8,623 nucleotides of DNA from Planctomycetales bacterium (GCA_011772275.1 WVZU01000006.1:1-8623), one strand, 5' to 3'; positions 1 to 6,946 are shown, counted from the first letter of the stretch. Notes: a model not told the origin generated them from the sequence alone. A program made the numbers and translations.

Positions 1-1275
1 AAGGTCGACGTGGGAGTCGCTGGGCGATTTGGCAGAAGCCGGGTGTTTCAGCTGTTCCACGGCGAAGGAAAGGGCGCCCCCGAAATGTCGCACCGCCGCG
101 ACCAGATCACCCTCCTGCCAGGCGGACTCGGCCGCGGCCGTCCGCCGTTCGAAATTCTGCCAGTCCACCTCCCTGCCGCTTTCCATCGCCGACTTCTGTA
201 ATTCTTGCGCCACGCTTTGAAACTGCTGAACGACTTCTGCGTCGGGCGAAACGCTTGTCGTCACGTAAGGTGCGCTTTCCACCTTGCGGCCGCGGTTGCC
301 GGCGCCCGCGTCGGTTTTCGACTCGAATCGCCGCAGCATGGCCACAATCCCCGCGACCAGAGCCACCACTGCGGACAGGAGAGCAGGCAACTTGAACTGC
401 AAAAGTCCGAGGGTGACAGTGGCCAGGCAGAAGACGCCTGCCAGGGCCAGCAGCAGGGTGGTTGCCGAAACTCGCTGAGCGGTTCTCGCGGTGGCATCGA
501 CGGCGCCCTCCGGCAAGGCCAAAATCTGGACGACAATCGCGGTAATGTTGTCCGGTCCACCGCGGAGGTTTGCCAGGTCGACCAGGGTACGGACCGCCTG
601 ATCCGGCGGCATGGCCATCAGGATGGCGGCCAATTCGCGATCGCTGACCGGCCCGGTCAGGCCATCACTGCAGAGCAGAAAAATGTCACCGGGCTGAACA
701 GGCAAAGGACCTTCCAGATCGACCTGCACTTCGGTATTGGGTCCCAGCGAGCGGGTGATGATGTTCTTTGGCAAATGCACGTTTTCCACCCCGCCAGGGA
801 TTTGACCGGCCCGACGCATTTCCCAGACCAAGCTATGGTCAAATGTCATCTGTTCCAGCACCTCGCCGCGCAAACGGTAGACGCGGCTATCACCGACGTG
901 GCCGATGACGGCACCCGCGGGCAACAGCAGCAGGGTGCTGCAGGTGGTACCCATCCCCTGAAACTCACTGTTTGCTCGACCCTTCTCGTGGATCTTCAGG
1001 TTGGCCTCGATGATCGCTTGTCGCAAGGCGAGTGGGGGAGCCAGTTTCGTGTGTTTGGCATAGGTCAGGGGAATATCGTCGGACGCCAGCTTGCTGGCTA
1101 ATTCGCCGGCCGCGTGGGCGCCCATCCCGTCGGCGACCACAAAAAGATGCCCCCTCTGCTGCCAGTACTCAGCATCCGGCGCCAGCATGGTATTCATCGA
1201 ATCCTGATTATTCTGCCGGCGCATACCCTTATCGCTGATGGCGGCATACCGAACGCATTCATCGAATTTGGGCAC
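1..1275 (-). CDS. PP2C-family serine/threonine protein phosphatase with membrane-anchored tail (3' end cut by window edge)
   Basis: This is a metal-dependent PP2C/Stp-type phosphatase, which removes phosphate from Ser/Thr residues placed by Hanks-type kinases. The 425 visible residues carry the family motifs in order: RRQNNQD at 19-25, VADGMG at 47-52, GMGTTCST at about 107-114, GHVGDSR at 126-132, LCSDGL at 201-206 and GGPDN at 239-243. The aspartates in these motifs are the usual metal ligands. Two hydrophobic stretches at about 271-291 and 297-314 look like membrane segments. They are followed by a soluble tail of at least 110 residues that runs off the left edge. The start is the GTG at 1273-1275: an in-frame TAA lies at 1279-1281, and the first ATG (1222-1224) would lose the conserved SDKG region. 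No SD sequence is seen. No kinase gene is present in the window. The catalytic assignment is firm; the role of the tail is unknown. Confidence 0.93.
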   Translation of the reverse strand, partial: MPKFDECVRYAAISDKGMRRQNNQDSMNTMLAPDAEYWQQRGHLFVVADGMGAHAAGELASKLASDDIPLTYAKHTKLAPPLALRQAIIEANLKIHEKGRANSEFQGMGTTCSTLLLLPAGAVIGHVGDSRVYRLRGEVLEQMTFDHSLVWEMRRAGQIPGGVENVHLPKNIITRSLGPNTEVQVDLEGPLPVQPGDIFLLCSDGLTGPVSDRELAAILMAMPPDQAVRTLVDLANLRGGPDNITAIVVQILALPEGAVDATARTAQRVSATTLLLALAGVFCLATVTLGLLQFKLPALLSAVVALVAGIVAMLRRFESKTDAGAGNRGRKVESAPYVTTSVSPDAEVVQQFQSVAQELQKSAMESGREVDWQNFERRTAAAESAWQEGDLVAAVRHFGGALSFAVEQLKHPASAKSPSDSHVDL

Positions 1276-1395
1276 GTGTTAGATGTCTGAAGGTTGTGCA
1301 AACCGTCGCGGACAGGCGTCAGGAGAGACCGGCGGCGAAAAATGCCCTTTGCGAATTGACGGCGAGGTGGGTCCCGCAAGTGACAGCGTTGAGCT

Positions 1396-1422
1396 ATTTT
1401 AGCGGGGCCGCACCCCGGACAA
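1396..1422 (-). promoter_or_regulatory. Possible promoter for the PP2C phosphatase
   Basis: Read on the minus strand, TTGTCC (1417-1422) is followed after 15 bases by TAAAAT (1396-1401), one mismatch from the consensus -10. The spacer is shorter than the usual 16-18. It contains a 5-bp inverted repeat (CGGGG/CCCCG, 1403-1417). An AT-rich hexamer stands out in this GC-rich gap, but the call is weak. Confidence 0.3.
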
Positions 1423-1490
1423 CCAGTCCGTGTACCGACGAGGGGATCGCCGGGCCCTCGCGGGAATTAAGGGACTCTCCAGCCGGCCTA

Positions 1491-1517
1491 GTGACGATCG
1501 GCGTCACTGCTTATACT
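1491..1517 (+). promoter_or_regulatory. Possible promoter with overlapping palindrome for the PEGA gene
   Basis: A perfect inverted repeat, GTGACG (1491-1496) and CGTCAC (1502-1507) with a 5-base centre, lies directly before TTATACT. The hexamer TATACT at 1512-1517 matches the -10 consensus at five of six bases. No good -35 lies at normal spacing: GTGACG itself matches TTGACA at four of six bases but only 15 bases away. The palindrome sits where an operator would, and transcription from here would give a leader of about 45 bases. Confidence 0.35.
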
Positions 1518-1558
1518 CTGCCGCCCCCAAACTGGATCACGGTGGGTAGGTCTCGAGC

Positions 1559-1567
1559 GAGGTGATC
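1559..1567 (+). promoter_or_regulatory. Strong ribosome binding site that sets the PEGA gene start
   Basis: GAGGTGATC is fully complementary to the anti-SD end of 16S rRNA over nine bases. It places the ATG at 1571-1573 at near-ideal spacing. An in-frame GTG at 1562-1564 lies inside this site, so the ATG is the better start. It is the only textbook SD in the window. Confidence 0.75.
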
Positions 1568-1570
1568 TGT

Positions 1571-2200
1571 ATGTCGGTCCGCAGCGTGCCTTTGTCCTGG
1601 CAATCAACACTCGGCGCACTCTTCTTGGCAGTGGTCTTCACGGCGACGCTTGGAGCGACCGGGGTCGAGCGCCGATTGACGATCCATACGAATCCACCCG
1701 GCGCCCTGGTGAAGGTCGACGACAACGAGATTGGGATATCGCCGGTATCGGTCAGTTTTATCTATTACGGCACGCGCAAAATTCAATTGATCAAACCGGG
1801 TTTCGAGACGTTGACAATTCTGCAGCCGATTCGCACACCCTGGTACCAGTATCCGGGACTGGATTTTTTCAGTGAACATGTAATTCCCGGTCAGCGACGC
1901 GATCTTCGCGTGTTGACGTACCATTTGCAGCCGCAGGTAATGGTGCCAACCGAGCAGTTGCTGGAGCGTGCCGAAGCCTTACGTCGCAACGGCCAGGGGG
2001 CGGCGGTCGCGCCTGTCAGCAGTCCCCTTCCCGTTCCGGCCGGCGACCCGCTGCCGGTTGCACGCTCATCGGGAACACATCCTCCCCTGGCTCCGTCGAA
2101 CCAGGGCCCCTTCTTCCTCCCGCCGGGACCGGCGGTACCGCGCCCCCTCCCGCCTGCGGAACAGCTGCCGGCGACCAGCACCAGCCGGTTACCTTTTTAG
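1571..2200 (+). CDS. Secreted PEGA-domain protein with proline-rich C-terminus
   Basis: This 209-residue protein starts with a hydrophobic segment (about 11-30) that looks like a cleavable Sec signal peptide. No cysteine lies at the expected cleavage site, so a lipoprotein is unlikely. Residues about 34-86 fit a PEGA domain, a small beta-rich module named for its sequence motif and found in surface proteins: 'LTIHTNPPGALVKVD' followed by 'GISPVSVSF' and 'IQLIKPGFETL'. A second block at about 88-122 (WYQYPGLDFFSE, then RDLRVLTYHLQP) recalls a conserved extension in planctomycete PEGA proteins; this is from memory of the family. Residues from about 148 to the end are rich in Pro, Ala and Ser, suggesting a flexible or wall-associated tail. 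It is divergent from the phosphatase and ends 18 bases from mlaD on the other strand. Its function is unknown; an envelope structural role is likely. Confidence 0.85.
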   Translation: MSVRSVPLSWQSTLGALFLAVVFTATLGATGVERRLTIHTNPPGALVKVDDNEIGISPVSVSFIYYGTRKIQLIKPGFETLTILQPIRTPWYQYPGLDFFSEHVIPGQRRDLRVLTYHLQPQVMVPTEQLLERAEALRRNGQGAAVAPVSSPLPVPAGDPLPVARSSGTHPPLAPSNQGPFFLPPGPAVPRPLPPAEQLPATSTSRLPF

Positions 2201-2218
2201 CCTCTTGAACGCCGTCGC

Positions 2219-3430
2219 TCAGTGCGGACAGGTGGCGTCGTGTGGCAGGTCGATGTGCCACGCCCCCTCTGGCAGGGGCTCCTGCCGCCAGTCGGCCGGG
2301 GGCCGCAACGTTTCGCGCCAGTCGAGCGGTGGCTGGCTGGAGCGAAAATTGGGGTACTTCGTCCGATCGTTGCTGCGCTGTAACGCGCCCCGCACGCCCA
2401 ACTGGCCAGGATCGCGGGCGATCTTGTCGGAAAAGACCCGGATGTCATTCAGGATCGGCCGCAGGTCGGTGGAGAGCCGTTGAATATTCTCAAGCGCCGA
2501 ATTCATGTTGTGGTACAGCTGGGGATTGTTCACCAGTTGCCCCAGGGTGCCGTCGCTTTGGTTAATCTGTTCGGTGAAAGTCACCAATTGATGCATGACC
2601 GTCTCAAAGCTGGCCAGACCGTTATCGATCCGCTGAGCGATCTGTTCACCCCGCTGGCCGAGCGGGCCGGTCAGCCCCTCCACATTTTGCAGATTCCGAT
2701 CGGCCGCTTCGCCGACTTCCTGCAACCTGGCCATAGCCCCGCGGGTTTCCTCGATCAGCTGAGGCAACTGCTGGAAGCTCTCTTGCAGCTTCCCGTCTTG
2801 GTTCAGTCCATCCATCAGATGGGTAAACTGGGTCATCGCCTGGCTGAAATGGTCCAGCGCTTGCTCGGCCTTGTCAACAACCCGCTGCAGCTGTTCTTCG
2901 TCATCGTGTTGGAAGACGCCGTCCATTTGTCGAGCCAGTTTGGCGATTTGGTTGCTGGCATTGGCCACGGCATTCAAGGTCTGGTGGATATCGCCTTCCA
3001 GGCTGCGCGCCATCTCCAGGGGACCGCCGGCGCTGACGCCGGCCAACCGGTCCCCATCCTGGATCAGCTGGTCTGAGGGTTCCTCTCCGGGAATAAACTG
3101 CAGGACGGCGTCTCCCAGCAGTGAGCCACTATCGATCCGGCAGATTTCGTGCTTGCGCAGTTTCACTTCTTCGTCGATGCGAACGGTCACGAGGACACCG
3201 GACGATTCGGGGTCGAACTGAACCTGTTCCACTCGACCGATAAGGATCCCGCTCTTGCGGACTGGCGTTCCCTCCATCACGCCGGGGGCGGTTGGAAAGG
3301 AAATTTCCAGCACGTTGCCGCGGCGGAGCGGCGTGGGAAAATCGCCGAACCACACGATCAGGATGGCAATCAACAGCAAGGCGGCGATCACGACGATGCC
3401 GACTCGCGCCAAGAGGACACGTTCTTCCAT
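2219..3430 (-). CDS. mlaD: MCE-domain substrate-binding subunit of lipid ABC transporter (MlaD-like)
   Basis: This 403-residue protein is the periplasmic lipid-binding subunit expected to work with the adjacent permease and ATPase. One membrane anchor lies at about 8-28. An MCE/MlaD domain follows at about 38-116: 'FPTAPGVMEGTPVRKSGILIG' type start, 'VEQVQF', 'VTVRIDEEV' and 'SGSLLGDAVLQF'. Residues about 137-345 are Gln- and Leu-rich with heptad-like spacing and are probably long helical or coiled-coil segments. This makes it much longer than E. coli MlaD (about 183 residues) and closer to the longer MCE proteins that form helical needles. The tail contains two DWR motifs ten residues apart (370-372 and 380-382) in a Pro/Trp-rich context. 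It starts 47 bases after mlaF ends and is last in the operon. The SD is weak. The family call is firm; the transported lipid is not known. Confidence 0.92.
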   Translation of the reverse strand: MEERVLLARVGIVVIAALLLIAILIVWFGDFPTPLRRGNVLEISFPTAPGVMEGTPVRKSGILIGRVEQVQFDPESSGVLVTVRIDEEVKLRKHEICRIDSGSLLGDAVLQFIPGEEPSDQLIQDGDRLAGVSAGGPLEMARSLEGDIHQTLNAVANASNQIAKLARQMDGVFQHDDEEQLQRVVDKAEQALDHFSQAMTQFTHLMDGLNQDGKLQESFQQLPQLIEETRGAMARLQEVGEAADRNLQNVEGLTGPLGQRGEQIAQRIDNGLASFETVMHQLVTFTEQINQSDGTLGQLVNNPQLYHNMNSALENIQRLSTDLRPILNDIRVFSDKIARDPGQLGVRGALQRSNDRTKYPNFRSSQPPLDWRETLRPPADWRQEPLPEGAWHIDLPHDATCPH

Positions 3431-3477
3431 GACTCAATCGTCTTGTTGCCTGCGTTTTCGCGCTTTACCGTTTCGTT

Positions 3478-4296
3478 TCAATCCACTTCGCCAGCCTGGA
3501 TTTCCTCCAGCCGCACACCCGCTTCGCCTTTAAGAAACTGGGTGACGCGGGCGTCGCTGCTGCTTTCCATCCTCTCGGGCGGCCCGTCATATAGGATTTG
3601 GGGTTCGTGGGGGGTGAGGCGGCTGAGCGGGTAGAGCATGACGACGCGGTCGGCGACCTTTGTCGCCGTCCGCATGTCGTGCGTCACCACAATACTGGTC
3701 ACCGGGCGGTGGTCCCGCGTGCGGATGATCAGCTCGTTAATCACGTCGCTCATGATCGGGTCCAGCCCTGTGGTGGGTTCGTCATACAGGATGACTTCGG
3801 GCTCAAGGGAAAGCGCGCGTGCCAGACCGACCCGTTTCCTCATCCCGCCCGAAAGTTCGGCCGGTTTTTTCTGCAAGATCGTAGGAGGCAAGCCGACTTC
3901 GGCCAGGCGGGCCAAAACGATTTCCTGGACCTCGGCGGCGGTCTTGGGCGAGTGCTGGCGGAGGGGAAAGGCGACGTTCTGGGCGACCGTCATGCTGTCG
4001 AAGAGGGCAGCTCCCTGGAAAACAAAACCGAACCGGACGCGCTGCCGCGTCAATTCCTTGTCCCCCAACTGCGATATGTCCTGGCCGTCGAAGCGCACCA
4101 TACCCCTTTCAGGACTCACCAGACCGATGATCGACTTCATCAAGACCGTCTTGCCGCAACCGCTTTCGCCAATCACCGCCAGCGTCTGGCCGCGCGGCAC
4201 GCGCAAATCGATATCCCGCAGCACCTGGTGGCTGCCAAAGCGGACGCAGAGCCCTTCGATGTCGATCAGCGGCAAATCGCGAGCTGGGGTGGACAT
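3478..4296 (-). CDS. mlaF: ATP-binding subunit of MCE-type lipid ABC transporter (MlaF-like)
   Basis: This 272-residue ATPase powers lipid transfer by the MlaE-type permease encoded just upstream. All nucleotide-binding motifs are intact: Walker A GESGCGKT at 43-50, Q-loop glutamine at about 94 (FVFQGAALFDS), signature LSGGMRKR at 148-155, Walker B VILYDEP at 168-174 with the catalytic Glu173, D-loop TTGLDP at 175-180 and switch histidine His206 (VVTHD). The 'GAALFDSMTV' stretch and the SGGM signature are typical of the MlaF/Mkl subfamily rather than generic importers. Length is normal. It lies 25 bases after mlaE and 47 before mlaD, consistent with one transcript. The SD is poor, with a purine-rich AGAAAAAG just before the ATG. 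It acts on the cytoplasmic face of the inner membrane. Confidence 0.96.
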   Translation of the reverse strand: MSTPARDLPLIDIEGLCVRFGSHQVLRDIDLRVPRGQTLAVIGESGCGKTVLMKSIIGLVSPERGMVRFDGQDISQLGDKELTRQRVRFGFVFQGAALFDSMTVAQNVAFPLRQHSPKTAAEVQEIVLARLAEVGLPPTILQKKPAELSGGMRKRVGLARALSLEPEVILYDEPTTGLDPIMSDVINELIIRTRDHRPVTSIVVTHDMRTATKVADRVVMLYPLSRLTPHEPQILYDGPPERMESSSDARVTQFLKGEAGVRLEEIQAGEVD

Positions 4297-4321
4297 CTTT
4301 TTCTGTTTCCCAAGATGAAAC

Positions 4322-5203
4322 TCAGATCAGCGCCGACTCTTCCGGCCAAATCATGTCATAAATGTTGATCAACGCGATACCCAGGAAGAGGTCCATCACG
4401 ATGATGACCACAAACGAGTACACAAACGCCTGAGTCGCCGCTCGACCCACACCTTCAGCACCCGGATCACAGTGAAAACCGCGGTGGCAGCCGAGGAGGG
4501 CGATGGCTCCTCCAAAAAACAAGCTTTTAAAAAGCCCCGTAAACAGGTCGTAATTGCCCACAAAGCTTTGCGAGTTGTGCCAGTAATGAAACGTATCGAT
4601 CCCCAAGTGGACAATGCTGTAGTAGGCCCCCCCCACCACGCCCATAAAATTGGCCACCACCGTCAGGGCCGGGATCAAGCAAAGACAGGCCAACAGGCGG
4701 GGGACAACCAGGTAGTGGTACGGGTTGGCTCCCATGCTGGACAAGGCGTCGATCTGTTCGGTGACCCGCATGGTGCCCAGTTCGGCCGCCATGGCACTAC
4801 CGACGCGGCCGGCCAGCATCGTGCCGGCCAACACAGGTCCCAGTTCCGTCACCAGGGTGATGTTGATCACGCCCCCCAACCGCGTCTGCAATCCCAGCCC
4901 TGCAAACTGGGAATAGCTCTGCACCGCCAGCACCATCCCGATAAACGTGCCGGTCAAGGCAACCACCGGCAGGCTACGCACGCCAACCTGGTAAAAATTT
5001 GGGAGCAGGGTCTCTTTCCTGGGTAGCCGCGTCAACAGCCAGGAGCCTGTGCGAAGGGCAAAAATGGCGATGCTGCCAACTGCCGTCACCGCATCGATCG
5101 ACACCGCGCCGACATCGGTCAGCCAGCTGACCATGGCGTAGCTGATGCGATCCGACCAACCGTTGGGTCGGGGTAGAGCCTGAATGTCATCGGCGTGAGA
5201 CAT
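4322..5203 (-). CDS. mlaE: Permease of MCE-type lipid ABC transporter (MlaE-like)
   Basis: This is the membrane subunit of the Mla-type lipid transporter, 293 residues from the chosen ATG. MlaE-family landmarks are clear: 'GVRSLPVVALTGTFIGMVLAVQ' at about 74-95, TELGPVLAG at 119-127 with the conserved Glu120, 'MAAELGTMRVTEQIDAL' at about 138-154, and 'LGCHRGFHCDPGAEGVGRATTQ'-like sequence at about 237-258 (here AATQ). Several hydrophobic spans follow, the last at about 260-283. The reading frame stays open upstream to 5485 (another 94 codons). That extension is Cys/Arg-rich and not membrane-like, so the ATG at 5201-5203 is preferred, although no strong SD marks it. It is first in mlaEFD. No mlaB (STAS) or mlaC gene is next to it. 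Confidence 0.93.
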   Translation of the reverse strand: MSHADDIQALPRPNGWSDRISYAMVSWLTDVGAVSIDAVTAVGSIAIFALRTGSWLLTRLPRKETLLPNFYQVGVRSLPVVALTGTFIGMVLAVQSYSQFAGLGLQTRLGGVINITLVTELGPVLAGTMLAGRVGSAMAAELGTMRVTEQIDALSSMGANPYHYLVVPRLLACLCLIPALTVVANFMGVVGGAYYSIVHLGIDTFHYWHNSQSFVGNYDLFTGLFKSLFFGGAIALLGCHRGFHCDPGAEGVGRAATQAFVYSFVVIIVMDLFLGIALINIYDMIWPEESALI

Positions 5204-5389
5204 CGGTAGGTCGCTGATTATCCCCAACAAAGGACATGGGGCCCGGACCCCGTCCGCCGGACTGCTCGCCTCTTTGCGCGCAGTACGATCCCCCGTCTTC
5301 ATAAGTCGACATACAGGGTTTGCCGCTTGAAGCAAGTTTGCCGATAAGCGCAGCGAGGTAAATTGCGTTGTCCAGCACACGTCCCGTCT

Positions 5390-5404
5390 TTGCTGTGACA
5401 GCAA
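5390..5404. repeat. 15-bp palindrome upstream of mlaE
   Basis: TTGCTGT-G-ACAGCAA is a perfect inverted repeat with 7-bp arms and a one-base centre. It lies about 190 bases before the mlaE start. Its form fits a site for a dimeric regulator. A palindrome of this size can arise by chance in a window this long. Confidence 0.35.
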
Positions 5405-5498
5405 TGCAACCTGCCCTTTAGCTATGATGATGTCCGCCGGGTGGCACCGTGTGCAGTTTTTCTTGGTTGCTGGGGCCACAAACATGGCAACTGCGGGA

Positions 5499-5536
5499 CC
5501 GGCTTCACAGAAGCCAGCTACAGGAGAAGCCGGCTT
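5499..5536. repeat. Nested inverted repeats, possible weak manA terminator
   Basis: CCGGCTTC (5499-5506) pairs with GAAGCCGG (5526-5533). Alternatively, GGCTTC (5501-5506) pairs with GAAGCC (5510-5515) across a 3-base loop. The right arm is itself the 10-bp palindrome AAGCCGGCTT (5527-5536). The structure begins about 65 bases past the manA stop and could end that transcript, but no T-tract follows on either strand. Confidence 0.4.
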
Positions 5537-5600
5537 TAGCCAAGCGTCGTATTGGCACCAGGTCCGTTTCGCTTGCGCGGTCCCTATTTTGCAGGTTGAT

Positions 5601-6572
5601 TCAGGGCAGGTACGCGTCTAGCAGCGTGACCTGTTGCCGGGATTCCAGTCGCACCTCGCCGGCCGCCGCGGGCAGCAGGATGGTTTGTCCCCGCCCCAAG
5701 GGTTCTTTCGCCGCGTCCCCGTCAACATAAACAGCGCCTTCCAGGACCGCCAGGATGTGACAGCGGTGATCGCCCCCGGCCGGCTGGCTGCCGCTGAGCT
5801 GCCAGCGGTCCAGTACGAACTTGTCGCATTCCACCAGGCGCTGGATGTGCGGCTGGTCGGTCGCTTGTGGCGTCTGGGGTTGGACTGGACCGCGTCCGTA
5901 ATCGATTACTTCCAAACCCTGCTGGACATGCAGCGCGCGCGGTCGGCCGTCGGCCCCGACCCGGTTCCAGTCGAACAGGCGGTAAGTCGTATCGCTGGCC
6001 TGCTGGATCTCCGCCACCAGCAGTCCCGCGCCCAGCGCGTGGACTGTGCCGGCGGGCAGAAAAACACAATCACCAACCGCCGGTTGAAAACGGTGCAAGC
6101 AGAGTTCGACGGTACCCCGCATTACCTCCCGCTCGACCACCGGACGATCGAAGCCGCGTTTGAGCCCTGCATAGATCAGGCTGCCGGGGGCGGCGTCCAG
6201 CACGACCCAGGCCTCGGTCTTTCCCAGGTCGGGCGGATCGAGTTGGGCAGCCTGCCGATCGTTGGGATGGACTTGCACGGAGAGGGTCTGGTTGGCATCC
6301 AGAAACTTCCACAGCAGGGGAAAGCTGGGCTGGGGATGATGCCGGCCGAACAGTTCGGCGCCCCGGTACCGGACCAATTCCTGCAGCGTTTTGCCCCCCA
6401 GCGGGCCCACGGCCACGATGCTTTGGTCTTCCCCGTGATCGACAACCTCCCAGCTTTCCGCATAGTCGTCCCCGTCCCCAATGGATTTGGCCAACACAGT
6501 ATGCAGCCGACGCCCCCCCCACAGGTACCTTCGGAAGATGGGTCGGAAACGCAACGGATAGAGTTCAGCCAT
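5601..6572 (-). CDS. manA: Mannose-6-phosphate isomerase, type I, short form
   Basis: This enzyme interconverts mannose-6-phosphate and fructose-6-phosphate in the cytoplasm, feeding mannose into glycolysis or supplying GDP-mannose for polysaccharides. The 323-residue length matches the short bacterial class I form (about 315 in Bacillus) rather than the roughly 390-residue E. coli form. The zinc ligands of the cupin fold are visible: Gln100 and His102 in QVHPND, Glu120 in KTEAW and His178 in PAGTVHALG. The N-terminal 'RPIFRRYLWGG' and the 'TTYRLFDWNR...RALH' block (about 195-215) are also typical. The frame is open upstream to a GTG at 6629, but the ATG at 6570-6572 is preferred because GGGGAG (6577-6582) lies four bases before it and the homologous N-terminus begins there. 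It is transcribed alone, with a large gap on each side. Confidence 0.93.
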   Translation of the reverse strand: MAELYPLRFRPIFRRYLWGGRRLHTVLAKSIGDGDDYAESWEVVDHGEDQSIVAVGPLGGKTLQELVRYRGAELFGRHHPQPSFPLLWKFLDANQTLSVQVHPNDRQAAQLDPPDLGKTEAWVVLDAAPGSLIYAGLKRGFDRPVVEREVMRGTVELCLHRFQPAVGDCVFLPAGTVHALGAGLLVAEIQQASDTTYRLFDWNRVGADGRPRALHVQQGLEVIDYGRGPVQPQTPQATDQPHIQRLVECDKFVLDRWQLSGSQPAGGDHRCHILAVLEGAVYVDGDAAKEPLGRGQTILLPAAAGEVRLESRQQVTLLDAYLP

Positions 6573-6720
6573 GGTTCTCCCCGTCCGAGCGCCGGCAGGG
6601 ATCTGCACCAGATTCCCTTCCACGGACACCCTTGATCATCACCCGCAGCCCCAGCGGCTCGTCATCTTCCCTGCACTCACCGGGTTCGCTCACCTCGCCC
6701 AACGAGGCTGGACGGCGTCC

Positions 6721-6750
6721 ATCATAACCCGCCGCTTGAACCAGAAACAA
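6721..6750 (-). promoter_or_regulatory. Possible sigma-70 promoter for manA
   Basis: Read on the minus strand, TTGTTT (6745-6750) is followed after 18 bases by TATGAT (6721-6726). The -10 matches the consensus at five of six bases; the -35 shares only TTG. Transcription would start near 6714, about 140 bases before the manA ATG. Confidence 0.4.
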
Positions 6751-6946
6751 TCACCGCGGATCCCGTTCGGTTGGCGGACCCTGCCGGCCTGGGAAGCGCG
6801 TCACGGGTAATGTTTTTCGACAGAGCGGATCGGGTATGTCTGTTCGGGTCGTCCAGCGGCCGGTGCGGGCTAACAAACGGCTTGGGCAGCCAGGTGGTGA
6901 AAAGACTTCTCGTCCGGGCCAGGCCCGTGTGGCATCCCGGCTTCGG

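Larger units (their letters stand above)
1276..1570. other. Divergent intergenic region between the phosphatase and the PEGA gene
   Basis: This 295-base gap separates two genes transcribed away from each other, so it should hold promoters for both. It contains a possible minus-strand -10, a 6-bp inverted repeat and a possible plus-strand -10, listed separately. An open frame at 1296-1565 (+) has low-complexity Arg/Pro/Thr content and no recognisable domain, so I do not call it a gene. Confidence 0.6.
5204..5600. other. Intergenic region between manA and mlaE
   Basis: This 397-base gap lies between two genes on the minus strand. It should hold the end of the manA transcript and the promoter of mlaEFD. 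It contains a 15-bp palindrome at 5390-5404 and a cluster of GAAGCC/GGCTTC repeats at 5499-5536, listed separately. The mlaE frame stays open through 5204-5485 but is not thought to be translated. I found no convincing sigma-70 promoter. Confidence 0.55.

Noticed and set aside
205..1101. Plus-strand open frame of 298 codons
   Set aside because: It lies opposite the PP2C gene, whose motifs are all on the minus strand; the plus frame is Gln/Gly/His-rich with no domain.
1296..1565. Small plus-strand frame in the divergent region
   Set aside because: Low-complexity composition, no SD, and overlap with probable promoters of both neighbours.
2480..3076. Plus-strand open frame of 198 codons, Leu-rich
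   Set aside because: It is the antisense shadow of the Gln/Leu-rich coiled-coil part of mlaD.
3598..4368. Plus-strand open frame of 256 codons
   Set aside because: It is antisense to mlaF, which has every ABC ATPase motif intact; the plus frame has no recognisable domain.
5634..6635. Plus-strand open frame of 333 codons, slightly longer than manA itself
   Set aside because: The minus strand encodes a complete isomerase with all zinc ligands. The antisense frame reflects GC-rich codon use and has Gln/Arg/Pro-rich content without motifs.
5301..6740. TTCAAGCGGC shared upstream of mlaE (5322-5331) and manA (6731-6740), minus strand
   Set aside because: A 10-base match is expected many times by chance among all pairs of positions in a window of this length.
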